28,835 nt of DNA from Bacilli bacterium. Lineage in GTDB: Bacteria > Bacillota_I > Bacilli_A > RFN20 > CAG-826. The position numbers were made by a program, and so were the translations under genes. Below, in pieces: positions 7,263 through 14,979 of the stretch. The stretch lies in the NCBI GenBank assembly GCA_016296285.1, contig JAEDJP010000006.1, positions 1 through 28,835 on the forward strand, read 5' to 3'. The notes below the pieces were generated by a model. The model saw only the letters and a list, made by a program, of their open reading frames with translations. It did no database searches and was not told where the DNA came from. Position 1 is the first letter of the stretch, and every line of letters begins with the position of its first letter.

Positions 7263-8513
7263 ATGTCGGAAAAGAACAAGAAGTCTTACCATCCCCTCAT
7301 CCTTGCCGTCATTCTCGGTGTGGTTGGAATGATGCTGCTCGCCATTATGTGCGCGGTCGGCGTCGTTCCTGCTCATGGCGTGAAGAGCGGCATCCGTATC
7401 GGCCTCCTTACGGGCATCAAACACTACTTCCTCTGCTTCGTCCCTGACCCGGGCCTCCTCGGGCTTGGCACTGTCTGGTGGGCTGACGCTCAATCCGTTG
7501 GCGGTTCCCTCGCTGCCTTCGTCACGATTGTTGAATTGATCCTCGCCATTCTTGCCGTTGTCGTCCTCGTGAAGAACAACAAGAAGAACAAGATTCTGAG
7601 CGTCGTGCTTTGGTTCCTTGGTTCCATGGTCCTGAATTGCGTCGGCTCCATTGTTATCAACGGCCTTGTCCATCAAGTTCTCTGGCGCTGTGCCGCCTTC
7701 TGGTATGGCATCGCCCTTCTCCTCGGTCTCTTCTCCTGGGCCATCCTCTCCGTTGACGTCGTTGCTGCCGTCTTCGGCGTTAAGATTGGCTGCATCGGCG
7801 AAGTGAAAGAAGAAACCAAAGAAGTCGAAGAAGCCCCGGCCTTCGATGAAGAAACCTGCCGTCGTCTCGCGGACGAAGAAATTCAGAAGCACGCCGAAAC
7901 CACTCCGCACGACGTCGACGAGAAGAAAGTCGAAGGCATGATTGCCAAAGCCATCGAAAAGCACGTCGAAGACCTCCACACGGAATATATCGACGAGGAT
8001 GCCGCGGAAGAAGAACCCGCCGAGGCGCCCGCCCCTGCGGAAGAAACCCCCGTTGAAGAAGCCCCCGTTGAAGAAGCCCCGGTCGCGGAAGAAGAACCTG
8101 CCGAGGAAGCACAGGAAGGCAGCCGCTTCGACGCCTTCAGCGCCATCAAGCGCGTCCCCTTCGAAGAAAAACTTGCCTCCGCGGACGAAGACCTTCGCAA
8201 GAAGTATCAAGAACTCCGCAACTACATCCTCTCCTACGGCATCAAGAGCCGCGTCTCCATCCCGGGCGACACCTTCTCCGCTCACCGCGAACGCTATGTC
8301 TTCTTGACGATCGCCGGCAAGCACATCAAAGCGTACTTCGCCTTGGATCCTGTTTCCTACGAGAATACCAAGCTTCCGGTCGAGAAAGTCGACTCCAAGA
8401 AGTTCGAAGATCTTCCTGCTTGCATGAAGATCAAATCCGACCTCAGCTTCCGTCGCGCCCTCAAGCTCATCGATGACGTGATGGCCGCCAAAGGCGTCTC
8501 CAAATCGGAGTAA
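7263..8513 (+). CDS. Four-helix membrane protein with acidic linker and conserved C-terminal domain
   Basis: A 416-residue protein of unknown function. About four membrane helices lie in the first 175 residues (roughly 12-35, 85-105, 113-135 and 145-175). A cytoplasmic, strongly acidic low-complexity linker follows (about 184-290), with repeated EEAPVEEAP units. The last 120 residues form a soluble domain: an FEEKL...YQELRNYILSYG stretch, then KSRVSIPGDTF, a GKHIKAYFALDP strand pair, and a final MKIKSDLSFRRALKLI helix. I recognise this C-terminal arrangement from uncharacterised Clostridia and Bacilli proteins, where it is joined to varied N-termini, but no function is established. The DNA shows a perfect 15-bp tandem repeat in the linker (8049-8078). 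AAAGGA at 7250-7255 supports the ATG at 7263. It is monocistronic, with terminator 8528-8556. Confidence 0.85.
   Translation: MSEKNKKSYHPLILAVILGVVGMMLLAIMCAVGVVPAHGVKSGIRIGLLTGIKHYFLCFVPDPGLLGLGTVWWADAQSVGGSLAAFVTIVELILAILAVVVLVKNNKKNKILSVVLWFLGSMVLNCVGSIVINGLVHQVLWRCAAFWYGIALLLGLFSWAILSVDVVAAVFGVKIGCIGEVKEETKEVEEAPAFDEETCRRLADEEIQKHAETTPHDVDEKKVEGMIAKAIEKHVEDLHTEYIDEDAAEEEPAEAPAPAEETPVEEAPVEEAPVAEEEPAEEAQEGSRFDAFSAIKRVPFEEKLASADEDLRKKYQELRNYILSYGIKSRVSIPGDTFSAHRERYVFLTIAGKHIKAYFALDPVSYENTKLPVEKVDSKKFEDLPACMKIKSDLSFRRALKLIDDVMAAKGVSKSE
8049..8078 (+). repeat. 15-bp direct tandem repeat inside the acidic linker
   Basis: Two exact adjacent copies of CCCGTTGAAGAAGCC (8049-8063 and 8064-8078) encode the PVEEA repeats of the linker. 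Similar degenerate units flank them, so linker length is likely to vary between strains. Confidence 0.8.
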
Positions 8514-8527
8514 CCCTTAAACCACGA

Positions 8528-8556
8528 AACGCCGAAGCCCGTCTTCGGCGTTTTTT
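8528..8556 (+). terminator. Intrinsic terminator after the 7263 gene
   Basis: CGCCGAAG (8530-8537) pairs perfectly with CTTCGGCG (8543-8550) across a 5-base loop, extended by two A-T pairs, and is followed by six T residues (8551-8556). Confidence 0.92.
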
Positions 8557-8616
8557 CTTCTCGTTCGTTGCGCATACGCGCCAAGGCTTCTAAAATTATT
8601 CCGAGAGGTATTTCCC

Positions 8617-10473
8617 ATGCATAATGAAATCAAAATTACGGACGGCCTCTATTACGTCGGTGGATCCAACCGTCGTGTGGCCCTTTTCGAAAACGTCTAT
8701 CCGGTCCCGGAAGGCGCGTCCTACAACAGCTATCTCTTGCTCGATGAGAAGACCGTTCTTTTCGACGGCGTCGACGAAAGCGTCTCTACCGTCTTCTTCG
8801 AGACAATCGATCACGTGCTCGCGGGCAGGCCGCTTGACTACATCGTCATCCACCATGTAGAGCCCGACCACGGGGCGACCATCGCCGAGATCTTGCTCCG
8901 TCACCCGGAAGCGACCTTGGTCACGAACGCGGTGGCTTTCCGCTTCTTGGCGAATTTCTTCCCGAAACTGAGCCCCAAGAAACTCGTCGTGAAGGAAGGT
9001 GACGTCCTTTCCGTTGGCAAGCACGAGCTCACCTTCATTACCGCTCAGATGGTCCACTGGCCGGAAGTCATGTTCACTTACGAGAAGACCGAGAAGATCC
9101 TCTTCACCGCGGACGCGTTCGGCGCGTTCGGCGCCTTGAACGGCGATGTCTTCGCTTCTGAGAAGAATTTCGATCTCTCGGAAGCGCGGCGCTATTACGC
9201 GAACATCGTCGGAAAATATGGACCCCAGGTACTCAAGGTCTTGGAGAAAGTGTCCAAAATCGAGATCTCGATGATTTGCCCGTTGCACGGCCCCGTCCAC
9301 AAAGGGAATTTGAAGCCTCTTCTCACCGCGTATGGGAAGTGGGCGAGCTACAACCCCGAAGACAAAGACGGCATCATGATCGCCTATAACTCTGTCTATG
9401 GGGGGACCGCGAACGTCGCGATGGTCTTGGCCTCGAAACTCGTCGCGCGTGGTATGCGCAACGTCGTTGTCTATGACGTCTCCAAAACGGATTCGAGCTA
9501 TTTGATCGCCGAATCTTGGCGCGTCGGGACCATCCTACTTGTTGCCACCACGTATAACGCCGGTGTCTTCATCAAGATGGAGGAGTTTCTCCACGATCTC
9601 GCGAACCATCAGCTCCGCAACCGCAATGTCGGGTTCATCGAGAATGGCTCTTGGGCACCCGCGGCCAAGGCCAACATGAAGCGGATCCTCGAAAAGCTCG
9701 AGGGCTTCCGTCCCATCGAAAAGGAAATCACGATCGCTTCCCGCATCAAGGATTCCCAGGAAGCGGATCTTGATATCTTCGCGGACCAGGTTGCCGCGGT
9801 CGTCTTGCCCCCGAAGAAAGACGCCCCCGCCCCCATCGATCCGGTCGCGGGCTTCAAATTGAGCTATGGCCTCTTTGCTTTGTTCACGAAGGATGAAAGC
9901 GGCAAGGCGAATGCTTCCATCAACAACTCTTTCATTCAGGTGAGCGACAAGCCGAATATCTACCTTCTTTCCGTCAATGTCGCGAATTATTCCGCGGAAA
10001 CGATCGAAAAGACCGGCGTCTTCAACCTCTCCATCCTCGACAAGGACACGGATTTCGGGCTCATCAAACGCTTTGGCTTCCAAAGCGGCAGGGACGCGGA
10101 CAAGCTCGCTGGACTCGATGGCCTTGGCGTTGCCGTTAACGGCATCCCTTATCTCTTGAAATCCTCGAACGCCATGCTTTCTTGCAAGGTGATCGGCAAG
10201 GAAATCATCGGGAATCACGTCGTGTTCCAAGTGGAGGTCACCGAGGCGAAAGTGCTCTCGAACCTCCCTTCCCTCACCTACGCGGATTATTTCGCCTCGG
10301 TGAAGCCGGAACCTCTTCCCCAAATCGCGAAGGCCGAGCCGAAAAAGGAAAAGCGCGTCGGCTGGCGTTGCAAGATCTGCGGCTATACCTATTGGGGCGA
10401 AACCCTTCCCGCGGACTTCGTTTGCCCGCTTTGCAAGCACCCGGCATCCGATTTTGAAAGAATTGAAGAATAA
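8617..10473 (+). CDS. Four-domain flavodiiron protein: diiron core, flavodoxin, flavin reductase, rubredoxin
   Basis: Reduces oxygen to water, or nitric oxide to nitrous oxide, in the cytoplasm of anaerobes. The 618 residues hold four modules. The metallo-beta-lactamase core (1-245) has a complete set of diiron-site residues: H80, E82, D84, H85, H147, D166 and H224. A flavodoxin domain follows (about 250-395, opening IAYNSVYGGTANVA, the FMN phosphate loop). Next is a flavin-reductase-like domain (about 409-560). The C-terminal rubredoxin (583-618) has the iron cysteines C585, C588, C603 and C606 in CKIC and CPLC. The chain could therefore carry electrons from a reduced nicotinamide or flavin donor to the diiron site by itself. 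The ATG at 8617 follows GAGAGG at 8603-8608, with a TAAAAT -10 box at 8591-8596. It is transcribed alone between two terminators. Confidence 0.95.
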   Translation: MHNEIKITDGLYYVGGSNRRVALFENVYPVPEGASYNSYLLLDEKTVLFDGVDESVSTVFFETIDHVLAGRPLDYIVIHHVEPDHGATIAEILLRHPEATLVTNAVAFRFLANFFPKLSPKKLVVKEGDVLSVGKHELTFITAQMVHWPEVMFTYEKTEKILFTADAFGAFGALNGDVFASEKNFDLSEARRYYANIVGKYGPQVLKVLEKVSKIEISMICPLHGPVHKGNLKPLLTAYGKWASYNPEDKDGIMIAYNSVYGGTANVAMVLASKLVARGMRNVVVYDVSKTDSSYLIAESWRVGTILLVATTYNAGVFIKMEEFLHDLANHQLRNRNVGFIENGSWAPAAKANMKRILEKLEGFRPIEKEITIASRIKDSQEADLDIFADQVAAVVLPPKKDAPAPIDPVAGFKLSYGLFALFTKDESGKANASINNSFIQVSDKPNIYLLSVNVANYSAETIEKTGVFNLSILDKDTDFGLIKRFGFQSGRDADKLAGLDGLGVAVNGIPYLLKSSNAMLSCKVIGKEIIGNHVVFQVEVTEAKVLSNLPSLTYADYFASVKPEPLPQIAKAEPKKEKRVGWRCKICGYTYWGETLPADFVCPLCKHPASDFERIEE

Positions 10474-10474
10474 G

Positions 10475-10500
10475 AAATGGGCGGCTTCGCCCTTTTCTTT
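10475..10500 (+). terminator. Intrinsic terminator after the flavodiiron gene
   Basis: GGGCG (10479-10483) and CGCCC (10488-10492) form a short GC stem with a GCTT loop, followed by TTTTCTTT and preceded by an A-rich stretch. It closes the flavodiiron transcript before the polysaccharide operon promoter. Confidence 0.8.
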
Positions 10501-10524
10501 CGGGACAAAGAAAGTCGCCTGTTG

Positions 10525-10530
10525 TATCCT
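10525..10530 (+). promoter_or_regulatory. -10 box of the polysaccharide operon (leaderless)
   Basis: TATCCT lies six bases (TTTGTC) before the ATG at 10537. A GGGACA hexamer at 10502-10507 is spaced 17 bases upstream and matches TTGACA in four positions. Transcription is predicted to start at the ATG, with no room for a Shine-Dalgarno site. Confidence 0.5.
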
Positions 10531-10536
10531 TTTGTC

Positions 10537-10809
10537 ATGACGCAAGAAGAAAAAGATAAGCGCATCCATTTCTGGGGCGTTTATACCCGGCTCTCCAACA
10601 AACTAAGCTGGCTTGGCTTTGGATTAAGCATCGCCGCCTTCTTTTGCTTTTTCATCCTTTATGGGCAGGGCCTTCTTCAGGATACCTATTTCATCGTGAT
10701 GATCATCTGCGCCTCCCTGGCGGTCCTTTTCCTCCTCTCGGGATTGCTCGGAGCCTATGGCAACCATCGCTTGAAAATCCTTTGTGAGACCGAGGTGGAT
10801 TCGCGATGA
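10537..10809 (+). CDS. Small two-helix membrane protein, first gene of the polysaccharide operon
   Basis: A 90-residue protein that I do not recognise. The N-terminus is short and charged (MTQEEKDKR). Two membrane helices follow, at about residues 24-43 and 51-73, with a short charged tail at the end. Both ends are predicted to face the cytoplasm. The ATG at 10537 is chosen because a TATCCT -10 box ends six bases before it; an in-frame upstream start would precede transcription. The stop overlaps the next start as ATGA (10806-10809), so translation should be coupled to the GT-D-like gene. It could be a small partner or anchor for the glycan machinery, but that rests only on position. Confidence 0.7.
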   Translation: MTQEEKDKRIHFWGVYTRLSNKLSWLGFGLSIAAFFCFFILYGQGLLQDTYFIVMIICASLAVLFLLSGLLGAYGNHRLKILCETEVDSR

Positions 10810-11741
10810 AGCGTGGACGCCTCGCCTATCTGTGCAATTTCCTCTCAAACGTTCCCAAGGTTTTGGGATATCGCCTTTTCCATATCGTTCCGAGCACGAA
10901 ATCCTTTCGAGGCGTTCCTCTTTCCATCGAGAAAACGAGCGACGAATTGACCCGTGCTTTGCTTGATGATGCCCCGTTCGCCGCGATTCGCTTCGGCGCG
11001 GTAGAACTTTCTTGTCTCAACAACCACGAGAAGATCGAGCTTGGCTTTAAAAAGGAATACAAGCAACCGGTTCGTTATTCCATGAAGAACAACGCAGGTT
11101 ATTTCCCGACGGACGATCGTTCCTTGAAACGATACGGGGATGAACTTTTATCCCTTTTGCCCGAGACGGATTTCCTCGGGATTTCCGGGGCCCACATGGA
11201 AAACTATTTCGCGCGTTATTATTGCCCTGGGGCTTCCTATATCCTTTATGAAGGCATGGAGCCTCTTCAGGGTACGTGGACCAAAGCCCTCAAAGGAAAG
11301 AAAGTCCTTGTCATCACCGCGTTCAAAGAGGATGTCGAAAGCCAGTTCAGGCGAAGAGAAGAACTCTTCCCGGATGACCCTGAAATCCTGCCCGAAATGG
11401 ATTTGAAGGTTTTGCAAGCACCCGTGACTTTCGCGAAAAACGAATCAACGTCCCCCTCCTTTTTTGACGAACTTGCGAAAATCGAATCGGAGATGGACCA
11501 GATTGATTACGACGTTGTGCTCGTCGGAGCCGGAGCATATGGATCCTTCCTGGCCCTCTACGCGAAATCAAAAGGCAAGAAAGGAATCCAAACGGGTGGG
11601 GCGACGAATACCCTCTTTGGGATTCTCGGAAAGCGTTGGGAACAACGCCCTCACGTGGCAAAACATGTCAACGAGGCGTGGATTCGCCCGTCTGATAAGC
11701 CAGAGGGCTTTGAGAATGTGGAAGGAGGGACATACTGGTGA
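10806..11741 (+). CDS. Putative GT-D-like glycosyltransferase of a polysaccharide locus
   Basis: A 311-residue cytoplasmic protein. The segment AAIRFGAVEL, with RFGxxE at residues 62-67, resembles the RFGDGE motif of GT-D-fold glycosyltransferases (DUF1792 type), in which the acidic residues bind the nucleotide sugar; here the aspartate is replaced and only E67 remains. The C-terminal part VLVGAGAYGSFLALYAKS, then IQTGGATNTLFG, and the ending GGTYW resemble proteins seen in capsule and surface-polysaccharide clusters of Bacillota. The transferase role is thus inferred from a partial motif and from context; a modifying enzyme is possible. The gene overlaps both neighbours by 4 bases (ATGA upstream, GTGA downstream), inside a four-gene operon. 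Confidence 0.7.
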   Translation: MKRGRLAYLCNFLSNVPKVLGYRLFHIVPSTKSFRGVPLSIEKTSDELTRALLDDAPFAAIRFGAVELSCLNNHEKIELGFKKEYKQPVRYSMKNNAGYFPTDDRSLKRYGDELLSLLPETDFLGISGAHMENYFARYYCPGASYILYEGMEPLQGTWTKALKGKKVLVITAFKEDVESQFRRREELFPDDPEILPEMDLKVLQAPVTFAKNESTSPSFFDELAKIESEMDQIDYDVVLVGAGAYGSFLALYAKSKGKKGIQTGGATNTLFGILGKRWEQRPHVAKHVNEAWIRPSDKPEGFENVEGGTYW

Positions 11742-13156
11742 ACCATCCATCAACGGAAAAGAGCAATCATCGCTTCGTCCATCGTTACGATACCGTCATC
11801 GCTTTTCTTGGCATCGAGATCCTTGCTCTCATTTTCTTTGGCTTCGGGGGCGCCCTTGGCCTGTCGATCTTGAAAATTCTCGGCGCATTTCTGGCTTTCG
11901 TCGGATTCCCATTCGTAGAAAACGCCTATTCGAAAGCGGAACGGAAAGCGCTTCTGCGCCTTCTCTCGCCGCTATTCATTTTCTTTTTCCTGCTTGGCTT
12001 GTCTTCGTTTTGGTTCTCCTATTATGGTTCCCCGTTTTATGCGCTCGCGAATGGCCTCGTCCAATTCATCGGGTGCTTTGGTGCGTTCGCCCTCGGGTTC
12101 GTTTTGCGGTCCATCCCAACGCTTGGGGTTGATAAAGTCGTGCTTGGGGTGCAAATCGGTTTGGCTTTGCTTGTCGCGATCACGGGGATCTATTCTTTCG
12201 CCCGCTATGGCATTCTTTATGCCTCCCGTTTCGCCGGGAAGGTTTACTACTACGATGGCGTCGTCTTCCCAATCGCGAGCGAAACGAAAGCCTTGGTGGG
12301 CTTCGGGTTCTCGGAAGTCTCTCTTTCTTACGGGATGGGTCCCGCCTTCCTTCTTGCCGGCACCGGATCTGGGCTATTCTTCCTTGAATCTTTCCGCAAG
12401 GAATGGAAACGCATCCTCGCGTGCGGAGGCATGGCTTGCCTCGGAATCCTTTATCTTGCCTTCGTGCCTTTTGCCAAGGGGCTTTTGTTGCTGGCCTTCG
12501 TTTATATCGCCGCCTTCGTCGCTTCCTTGCTCTATCGCTTTTCCTCTTCCCATCAACGATTCGGAAAGATCTTCACCCGCATCGCTTTCTTCACCCTTGT
12601 CGGCGTAGTCGTCCTTGGCCTGCTCTTGCTCATCATCGATGCGAAAACCGCCATTCTCCGATCGATGAACATCCCCTACTTGTCTGCGAATCTTGCGAGT
12701 AACGATGGGTTCTTCGGCGAGATCCGCCGGCAAATCCAGGACGTGATGTTCGGGGGAGCGATGAACGCGGAGCTTGGCAAAATCGACCCCCTGTCTCTCT
12801 TCTTTGGCTATCATAATCTGACATCGGTTCACTTTTCTTCGAGCTTCGAGTTCAACATTCTTTACGAGAATGGATTGCTTCTCTTCCTCCTCCTCGTTGT
12901 TTTGCTCTTCCTTGGGATCCATCGCTATCGCGCTTATCTTGTACAGGGAGAAGGAAGAACGCCTCGCGCCATTCTCGTCGCCCTGCTTTTCTCCGCCTTG
13001 GTTTACTTTAGCGTTTGTTCCGACGAGTTGCCCTTCATTCATGAAAGCGGCTTTCTCCCATTCACCCAAAGCGGCACCTTCCTTGGCTGCATCGCCGTGT
13101 GTGGGTATTGTTTCGCGAACAAGCCCATGACGCAGGAAGGAGGCGCCCATGAATAA
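11738..13156 (+). CDS. Multi-spanning membrane protein, Wzy/O-antigen-polymerase-like
   Basis: A 472-residue integral membrane protein with about ten or more hydrophobic helices. There is a larger extracytoplasmic segment around residues 305-370, running from MNIPYLSANLASNDGF to YHNLTSVHFSSSFEF, before the last helices. This layout is typical of Wzy-like polymerases and O-antigen ligases, which are very divergent in sequence. The assignment rests on topology and on its place between a GT-D-like gene and a lipoprotein gene. The start is a GTG at 11738 overlapping the previous stop as GTGA, with a strong ribosome site AAGGAGG at 11722-11728. The end overlaps the lipoprotein gene by 8 bases. Confidence 0.72.
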   Translation: MNHPSTEKSNHRFVHRYDTVIAFLGIEILALIFFGFGGALGLSILKILGAFLAFVGFPFVENAYSKAERKALLRLLSPLFIFFFLLGLSSFWFSYYGSPFYALANGLVQFIGCFGAFALGFVLRSIPTLGVDKVVLGVQIGLALLVAITGIYSFARYGILYASRFAGKVYYYDGVVFPIASETKALVGFGFSEVSLSYGMGPAFLLAGTGSGLFFLESFRKEWKRILACGGMACLGILYLAFVPFAKGLLLLAFVYIAAFVASLLYRFSSSHQRFGKIFTRIAFFTLVGVVVLGLLLLIIDAKTAILRSMNIPYLSANLASNDGFFGEIRRQIQDVMFGGAMNAELGKIDPLSLFFGYHNLTSVHFSSSFEFNILYENGLLLFLLLVVLLFLGIHRYRAYLVQGEGRTPRAILVALLFSALVYFSVCSDELPFIHESGFLPFTQSGTFLGCIAVCGYCFANKPMTQEGGAHE

Positions 13157-14075
13157 CAAACGCATTTGGACGGTTCTCCCTTTCTTGCTCCTGTCTCTTG
13201 TCTCGTGCGCGGACACGGATGAGCTTTATGATGGGGATGCTTACGCGACCCAAGACATGCTTCAAAACCGTTATCACCATTGGGATGACGGCCTGGTTGA
13301 ACCAGGGGAACGTCGCGTTTTGGCCCACGCGGAAAACGGCTTCTTTTATGGTTCCGGGGATTCTTCGAGCCCCTCTCGTTGCTTTGGCCTCGCGGAAGGG
13401 AAGGCATGGCACCCCGACTTTTTCCGCGAAAACGGGAAAGAACTCTTCTGGACGGAACAAGGCGACACGGCATTCGGCAGCGACATTGCCGGCGGTAACG
13501 TCGGGAAATGGGTGGATAACTCTTCTCTTATCGGGACGGTCTATGGCCAAACCAAGAAAATGTCGCGTTATTCGAAAGCCTTCTCCAAAGGGTATTTGTC
13601 GAAGCTTTATAACGGCCAGGTGAAATGCGATGGATGGAGTTCCTATTCCATGGTCTTGCTCGACAAAGAAGGCTATGGGACGCTTTTCCCTTCCGAAATG
13701 CAAAGCGGATCTTACTTCGCCTTCTCTGCCCGTGGCGCGAGCGATACTCCCGATTCCGGGAAAGGGCGCGTCCTTTCGATGGACATTCAGGTCACGTTCT
13801 ATAAATATGCCGCGGATGGAACGACGCTCAACGGCACGGGCTTCTTGCTGCCCGAGGTCAAGCTGCAAGCGAATTTCTCAAGCGACTACACGTCCTTGGT
13901 CGGCTTCTCCTTTCAGGAAGTGAACTACGATCCCGCCGGGACGGTCGGAATGTCGATGACGTATCAACTAAAAAACGATCCGCTGGGGGCATCGGATGAT
14001 TTTAGCGACGGCGCGCAATACCACGTCGGGCTCAGTTTGCTTGAGGTGTTCTTCCCGGATTCTACTTGGAATTAG
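13149..14075 (+). CDS. Putative surface lipoprotein of the polysaccharide operon
   Basis: A 308-residue exported lipoprotein of unknown function. The N-terminus has a positively charged start (MNNKR), a hydrophobic stretch and the lipobox LVSC, with cysteine 20 as the lipid-modified residue. The mature part is rich in aromatic residues, glycine and serine and alternates short strands, including MDIQVTFYKYAADG, EVKLQANFSSDY and GLSLLEVFF near the end. This suggests a beta-sandwich such as a carbohydrate-binding fold, but no family is recognised. GGAAGGAGGC just upstream gives a very strong ribosome site for the ATG at 13149, which lies 8 bases inside the polymerase-like gene. It may bind or anchor the glycan made by this locus. 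It converges on the ATP-grasp gene with a 14-base overlap. Confidence 0.8.
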   Translation: MNNKRIWTVLPFLLLSLVSCADTDELYDGDAYATQDMLQNRYHHWDDGLVEPGERRVLAHAENGFFYGSGDSSSPSRCFGLAEGKAWHPDFFRENGKELFWTEQGDTAFGSDIAGGNVGKWVDNSSLIGTVYGQTKKMSRYSKAFSKGYLSKLYNGQVKCDGWSSYSMVLLDKEGYGTLFPSEMQSGSYFAFSARGASDTPDSGKGRVLSMDIQVTFYKYAADGTTLNGTGFLLPEVKLQANFSSDYTSLVGFSFQEVNYDPAGTVGMSMTYQLKNDPLGASDDFSDGAQYHVGLSLLEVFFPDSTWN

Positions 14076-14979
14076 GTAGGTATTTCGAGAGATCGAGCCA
14101 TTCGCCCATCTCGAAATCCACTGGGTCATCATCGAGGATCAAGGTCCCTTTCGCAGGGGTGAATGTCATCTCGCTGAAATAGATTTTCCCGTGAATGGAA
14201 TAGAGGTCCACGCGGACAAAAGGGAAAGGCTCCGCGAGCTTTTCCGCCAAGGCGAGCATCTCGTTGAAGTTGGCAGGCCGTTCCGGACAGACATCCGCTT
14301 TTTTCCAGCCGTTGAACTGGCTGCCATCAAACGGGGTCCAATCCGCGTGAAGCTCGGTATATCGGATGTCGTTTCCCCGCCCGGTGACGACATAAAGGTT
14401 TTTCGCCTTGCCGTTAAAGACATGGATTTTGTATTCCACGGGCAAAGACCCATCTTCTTCCAAGAGTTGCTCGATGATGATTTGCGGGCGGATCTTGGAG
14501 TAGTGAGGCTCCACGGTTTTCTTGCCGTAATCCGTCTTCAGCCACTTCTTGAATTTCTTTCGCGAGGATTCGACGTCCATATGGTCTTTGTCCAAGACGA
14601 TTTCGTTGAACCCGGAAGCGTGGGAACATTTCATCACAAAGGATTTCGGCAAGGTAGAAAAATCGATTTCATCGAAGCTGTCGTAGACGCCGAAAATCGG
14701 GATTAACGCATCCACGTACCCCTTATTTTTCACATATTCCCGAACCGTGACTCTTCCTGCGCAGAAGGAAACCTCGTCCTCTTTTGGATAGACGAACAGC
14801 CGTAGATATTGCAGTTTTTCCGTGTAACGAACAGGAGGGTTCAAATGGCATTTGTGGTGCGTGATGTAACGATATTGGCATTTGACGTACAGCACGGGAC
14901 TGAAGGCTTTGATGATGCCCCGCAAAGAGACGGCGATCGCGCGTTTCAGCTTATTTTCCTTGAGGTTCGGATTACTCAT
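14062..14979 (-). CDS. TupA-like ATP-grasp protein
   Basis: A 305-residue predicted ATP-dependent ligase of the TupA-like ATP-grasp family (PF14305), named after a teichuronopeptide biosynthesis protein. These enzymes are thought to join a carboxylate to an amine in surface polymers. Recognisable segments are KSFVMKCSHASGFNEIV (a strand with the ATP-binding lysine), IIIEQLLEEDG, then EYKIHVFNGKAKNLYVV, and the metal-binding end FVRVDLYSIHGKIYFSEMTF. The start at 14979 has GGAAGGAGA upstream and overlaps the end of the flippase gene by 8 bases, so the two are co-translated. Its presence suggests the glycan carries an amide-linked amino acid or similar group. That is inference. Confidence 0.85.
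   Translation of the reverse strand: MSNPNLKENKLKRAIAVSLRGIIKAFSPVLYVKCQYRYITHHKCHLNPPVRYTEKLQYLRLFVYPKEDEVSFCAGRVTVREYVKNKGYVDALIPIFGVYDSFDEIDFSTLPKSFVMKCSHASGFNEIVLDKDHMDVESSRKKFKKWLKTDYGKKTVEPHYSKIRPQIIIEQLLEEDGSLPVEYKIHVFNGKAKNLYVVTGRGNDIRYTELHADWTPFDGSQFNGWKKADVCPERPANFNEMLALAEKLAEPFPFVRVDLYSIHGKIYFSEMTFTPAKGTLILDDDPVDFEMGEWLDLSKYLPNSK

Noticed and set aside
7149..8324. Minus-strand frame opposite the 7263 gene with glycine/phenylalanine repeats
   Set aside because: The repeats are the antisense of the GAA/GCC-rich acidic linker; no start signal or family match.
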